Positions 5,014-8,254 of a stretch of 8,254 nucleotides of DNA are shown in pieces (the first letter of the stretch is position 1; each line of letters starts with the position of its first letter). A model generated the notes under the pieces. It saw only the letters and a list, made by a program, of their open reading frames with translations, was not told where the DNA came from and made no database searches. Origin of the DNA: DASTRU01 sp035761045 (GTDB lineage Bacteria; Pseudomonadota; Gammaproteobacteria; Burkholderiales; Burkholderiaceae_E). Made by a program: the position numbers and the translations under genes. The stretch spans positions 1-8,254 of the forward strand of contig DASTRU010000227.1 in the NCBI GenBank assembly GCA_035761045.1, in the 5' to 3' direction.

Positions 5014-7026
5014 TTATGTGGGCGGCGTACCGAGCAACGCTTTTAGCCCCGCCATCATGGCGCGCGTATCGCGCTTTTCAGTTTCGGCCACGCGCTGCAA
5101 TGGCGCGTCCAATCCCATTTCGGCAATGAATCGGCTGGGCTCGCAGTTGACGTTTTCCCGAGCGCGGCGGCGCTGTTTGCAAAGACTAATGTGCAATGAG
5201 CGTTGAGCGCGCGTAATACCCACATACATAAGACGGCGTTCTTCCTCAATGCGCGCCGGGCCCTCCTCTTCGTCGCCGCGGGTATGAGGCAGCAATCCTT
5301 CTTCCACGCCAATTAAAAACACATGCGGATACTCAAGTCCTTTTGCCGCATGCAGCGTCGATAACCGAACCGCTTCGGGGTCGACCTCATCCTTGTCGAG
5401 CATCGACAGCAATGCCACCGTTTGCGCAACATCGATCAGCGTTTTAGCTTTTTGAAATTCATCTTCCTTCGCGCGCGCGCCAAGCCACACTGAAAACTCC
5501 AGTACGTTTTGCCACTTTTGTCGCGCGGTGCGTTCGTCATGTTGCTCGTACAAATAAGCTTCGTAGCCAATCGCACTTAGGAATTCGCGCACTAAGGCAC
5601 TCACGGCTTCTTCGCCGGACTCGTGTTCGGCGCGCCAAGCAATACGATTTATGAATTCACCGAAGGTGCGAATGTCATCAAGCTTTTTGCCGACCGCATC
5701 GTGCGCGCCGGGAAGAAACGCGGCTTCGAATAACGAGACGCGTCGATCCCCCGCATAACGACCCAACGCTTCTAATGTTTGCGTGCCAATGCCGCGCTTG
5801 GGCGTGGTGATGGCGCGAATGAACGCTGGATCGTCATCACCGTTGGAAATCAAGCGTAGATACGCCGTGAGATCCTTGATTTCGGCCCGCTCGAAAAAAC
5901 TTTGCCCACCAGAAAGAACGTACGGCACTTTTTCTTGCCGCAGCATTTGTTCGACGATGCGCGCTTGATGGTTGCTTCGATAAAGAATCGCGTAATCGCG
6001 AAACTGCGCGCGTCGTTCGAGCTTGTGCCCAATCAACTTCAACACCACGCTGCGCGCTTCTTCCTCGTCGTTGGCATACGTAGTGACGCTAATGGCGTCG
6101 CCCGTGCCGTGCTCGCTCCACAATTTCTTTTCGTAGATCTTAGGGTTGTTCGCGATGAGCGAGTTAGCGGCCGCGAGTATGCGTTGCGAAGAGCGGTAGT
6201 TTTGTTCGAGCTTGATAACGGCAAGCCGTGGCCAATCACGTTCAAGTTGCGCGATGTTTTCGAGCGTGGCGCCTCGCCATGCATAGATACTTTGATCGTC
6301 GTCGCCCACGGCGGTGAACGCGCCTTGCGCGCCCACGAGTAATTTCATTAACGCGTACTGGCATGCGTTGGTGTCTTGATACTCATCCACCAGCAAATAC
6401 CGCAACTTCGATTGCCAATGCACGAGCCGCTCGTAATGCGTACTAAAGAGTTGAACGGGCAGACGAATGAGATCGTCGAAATCAACCGCTTGGTATGCAC
6501 GCAACGTCGCGTCATAACTTAGAAAAACGCGTGCGGCGATTTGGTCATCCTCATCGCGCGCCTCATGCAACGCCGCTTCCGGACTAATGAGTGCGTTCTT
6601 CCATAACGAAATGCGCTGTTGAACCGCGAAGACGCGCTTCTTGTCGGTGGTGGACAACAGTTCTTGCACGATGGAGAACGCGTCGCTGGCGTCGAGGATC
6701 GAGAACTTAGGTTTGAGCCCTAAGTGCTGAGCTTCAGCGCGCAACAACTTCACGCCAAGCGAGTGAAACGTTGACACCACCAAGCCGCGCACGCTGCGAT
6801 TTTCTTGTTTAGCGAGCGAGTCGGCGCGCTCCTTCATCTCGGCGGCGGCCTTGTTGGTAAACGTCAGAGCACCGATTTGATTAGGCGCATATCCATTGGC
6901 GATGAGATGCGCGATCTTCGCGACGATCACGCGCGTTTTGCCGGATCCGGCGCCAGCCAAGACAAGGCAAGGACGATCGATGGTATGCACCGCGGCGCGT
7001 TGCGCAGCATTCAGCGGAAAAGACAT
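5014..7026 (-). CDS. rep: ATP-dependent DNA helicase Rep (UvrD/Rep family, SF1A)
   Basis: A 3'-to-5' single-strand DNA translocase and helicase that clears proteins ahead of replication forks and helps fork restart. At 670 aa it is about as long as E. coli Rep (673). All SF1A motifs are present: the Q motif LNAAQRAAV (5-13), Walker A AGAGSGKT (24-31), motif Ia TFTNKAAAEMKER (55-67), TFHSLG (86-91), motif II VDEYQDTN (213-220), motif III GDDDQSIYAWRGA (241-253), motif IV QNYRSS (275-280), motif V STLHAAKGLEYPHVFL (556-571) and motif VI EERRLMYVGITRAQR (595-609). The EPSRF near the C-terminus and the overall spacing favour Rep over UvrD or PcrA, which carry longer tails. The start ATG 7024-7026 has no clear Shine-Dalgarno but gives the family's usual N-terminus. 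The gene follows priA by 52 bases on the same strand, so the two are probably co-transcribed. It looks fully intact. Confidence 0.95.
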   Translation of the reverse strand: MSFPLNAAQRAAVHTIDRPCLVLAGAGSGKTRVIVAKIAHLIANGYAPNQIGALTFTNKAAAEMKERADSLAKQENRSVRGLVVSTFHSLGVKLLRAEAQHLGLKPKFSILDASDAFSIVQELLSTTDKKRVFAVQQRISLWKNALISPEAALHEARDEDDQIAARVFLSYDATLRAYQAVDFDDLIRLPVQLFSTHYERLVHWQSKLRYLLVDEYQDTNACQYALMKLLVGAQGAFTAVGDDDQSIYAWRGATLENIAQLERDWPRLAVIKLEQNYRSSQRILAAANSLIANNPKIYEKKLWSEHGTGDAISVTTYANDEEEARSVVLKLIGHKLERRAQFRDYAILYRSNHQARIVEQMLRQEKVPYVLSGGQSFFERAEIKDLTAYLRLISNGDDDPAFIRAITTPKRGIGTQTLEALGRYAGDRRVSLFEAAFLPGAHDAVGKKLDDIRTFGEFINRIAWRAEHESGEEAVSALVREFLSAIGYEAYLYEQHDERTARQKWQNVLEFSVWLGARAKEDEFQKAKTLIDVAQTVALLSMLDKDEVDPEAVRLSTLHAAKGLEYPHVFLIGVEEGLLPHTRGDEEEGPARIEEERRLMYVGITRAQRSLHISLCKQRRRARENVNCEPSRFIAEMGLDAPLQRVAETEKRDTRAMMAGLKALLGTPPT

Positions 7027-7078
7027 GCGAGCGGTAAAGAAGTAAGGACAACGCGGGGGCCGGCGAGGTTAGCACGCG

Positions 7079-8254
7079 CTAAATTTCGAGCGGGTCGACC
7101 TCGATATGCCAGCGCACGCCGTTGAATTCGCGCCCCACGGTACGCGTTGAAAACGGCGCGAGCCAACGCGGCAAAAATGCTTGCAGCGCGCTGCGGGTAT
7201 CGGACTCAACCAAAAGCTGCGCGCGCTCGACATCGGCACGACGCACCAAGCCCATTGGCACGGCGTCGTACACGCGCACGCCGCCATCGCCAATCAAGGC
7301 CAGTGCGTGATGTCGCGCCTCGTGCAAGAAACGCAGTGCTTCGGCGAGGGTGGAACTCTCGGCACGCAAAATGGCTTGGTAACTATACGGCGGCAATCGC
7401 GCTTGCTCGCGTTGCAAGAGTTCGGTTTGTGCGAAACGTGCGTAGTCGTGCACAACCAGCGATGCGAAAAGCGGATGTTTTGGATAACGCGTTTGCACGA
7501 GTACGCGCCCCCCCTTCCCGGCGCGACCGCTACGTCCGGCCACTTGCATGAGTTGCTGGAACAACCGTTCGGGCGCTCGGAAATCGTGGCTGTACAACGC
7601 TGCGTCCGCGCCGAGCACGACGACCACACTCATGCGCTCGAAGTCGTGGCCTTTGGCAACCATTTGCGTGCCGATCAACACATCCACGTCGCCGCCATGG
7701 ACGCGAGCAAACATGGTTTCGGCGGCGTTCTTATGCCGAACGGCGTCGGCGTCGATCCGCAAGAGCCGAGCGGTCGGCAACAAGGCCGTCAGCGTTTCCT
7801 CGATGCGTTGAGTACCGCGTCCAAGCGGCGCGAGATCTTGGTTGCCGCAAGTCGGGCAGGCACGTGGCACGCGTTGCACGTCGCCGCAATGATGGCAGTG
7901 CATGCGGCCGTCGGCCTTATGAAACACCACATGCGCTGAACAATGCGAGCACATCGCAACCCATCCGCACGCGGCGCATGCGAGCACGGGTGCGTAACCT
8001 CGGCGATTCATGAAGACGAGGCTTTGCTCGCCACGCTCCAATGTTTGTCGTAAGGCTTGTTCCACTCGCGGCGATAAACCGCCGTGCGTGGGCTCTTGTC
8101 CGGTATCGACTAACTCGATCGCGGGAAGCGCGGCGTCGGCCCGCGCGCGATGTTTTAGATGAAGGTGGACATATCGTCCCGCACGCGCGTTGGCCCAACT
8201 TTCAAGGGAAGGCGTGGCCGACCCGAGCACGACGGGAACGCCGAGATCGCGCGC
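7079..8254 (-). CDS. priA: Primosomal protein N' / replication restart helicase PriA (partial, N-terminal half outside window)
   Basis: The 3'-to-5' SF2 helicase that recognises abandoned forks and D-loops and loads the replicative helicase. The frame runs off the right edge, so only the last 391 residues are visible; by comparison with E. coli PriA (732 aa) roughly 340 N-terminal residues, including Walker A and the DEAH box, lie outside. Visible are helicase motif III (VLGSATPSLESW), motif IV (LVFMNRRGYAP), and eight zinc-binding cysteines in four pairs (CAAC, CSHC, CHHC, CPTC). After these come motif V (GTQMVAKGHDF) and motif VI with the arginine finger region (QVAGRSGRAGKGG). The C-terminal domain closes with WHIEVDPLEI, like the E. 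coli ending. The GTG at 8228-8230 lies inside motif III and is not the start. The stretch ALYSHDFRAPERLFQQLMQ reads like betaproteobacterial PriA. The stop is TAG at 7079-7081. Confidence 0.96.
   Translation of the reverse strand, partial: ARDLGVPVVLGSATPSLESWANARAGRYVHLHLKHRARADAALPAIELVDTGQEPTHGGLSPRVEQALRQTLERGEQSLVFMNRRGYAPVLACAACGWVAMCSHCSAHVVFHKADGRMHCHHCGDVQRVPRACPTCGNQDLAPLGRGTQRIEETLTALLPTARLLRIDADAVRHKNAAETMFARVHGGDVDVLIGTQMVAKGHDFERMSVVVVLGADAALYSHDFRAPERLFQQLMQVAGRSGRAGKGGRVLVQTRYPKHPLFASLVVHDYARFAQTELLQREQARLPPYSYQAILRAESSTLAEALRFLHEARHHALALIGDGGVRVYDAVPMGLVRRADVERAQLLVESDTRSALQAFLPRWLAPFSTRTVGREFNGVRWHIEVDPLEI

Noticed and set aside
5902..6342. 146-codon plus-strand frame opposite rep
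   Set aside because: It is a shadow of the Rep helicase frame, with no ribosome binding site and no recognisable domain.
7508..7514. Run of seven C (G in the coding strand) in priA as a possible frameshift
   Set aside because: The frame reads through intact into conserved motif VI (GRSGRAGKGG), so no shift is needed.
7181..7939. 252-codon plus-strand frame opposite priA
   Set aside because: It is antisense to conserved PriA motifs; the length is explained by the codon bias of priA, and no family features are seen.

Overview
The window looks like a piece of a proteobacterial chromosome, most likely betaproteobacterial (Burkholderiales-like). That is inferred from the PriA and Rep sequences, whose motif neighbourhoods read like those of that group; it is not proven. 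A CesT-type secretion chaperone lies inside an array of paralogous, effector-like proteins. This suggests a bacterium with a type III secretion system (T3SS) that lives in close contact with a eukaryotic host. No secretion-apparatus gene is visible here.

Region 1 (1-4998, + strand) is an array of at least four related genes: the tail of a first copy (ends 194), then complete copies of 439 aa (364-1683), 480 aa (2167-3609) and 430 aa (3706-4998). The complete copies share four things: a start peptide of the form MLxIAxN, a variable disordered stretch, a conserved core of roughly 270 residues with small-residue-rich hydrophobic helices, and a divergent tail. Three of the four copies end in nearly the same motif, ETxRP(L/I)TPGI(N/S)NR(D/E). 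A 148-aa class I T3SS chaperone (CesT/Tir-chaperone type, 1711-2157) sits between copies 1 and 2 and appears translationally coupled to copy 2. I know of no named family for the paralogs. They are best described as candidate T3SS effectors of unknown activity, with secretion inferred from context.

Region 2 (5014-8254, - strand) holds two housekeeping DNA-replication genes in tandem: priA (C-terminal half only, running off the right edge) followed by rep, a superfamily 1 (SF1) helicase. Both helicases act in restarting stalled replication forks, so the pairing makes functional sense. They meet the effector array tail-to-tail, with only 15 bases between the stop codons of effector copy 3 and rep.

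The main items of interest are the effector family itself with its conserved C-terminal motif, the near-identical translation starts of the three complete copies, a nine-adenine slippery run in copy 1, a single hrp-box-like sequence before copy 1, and a perfect 8-bp hairpin right after the stop of the first, partial copy.
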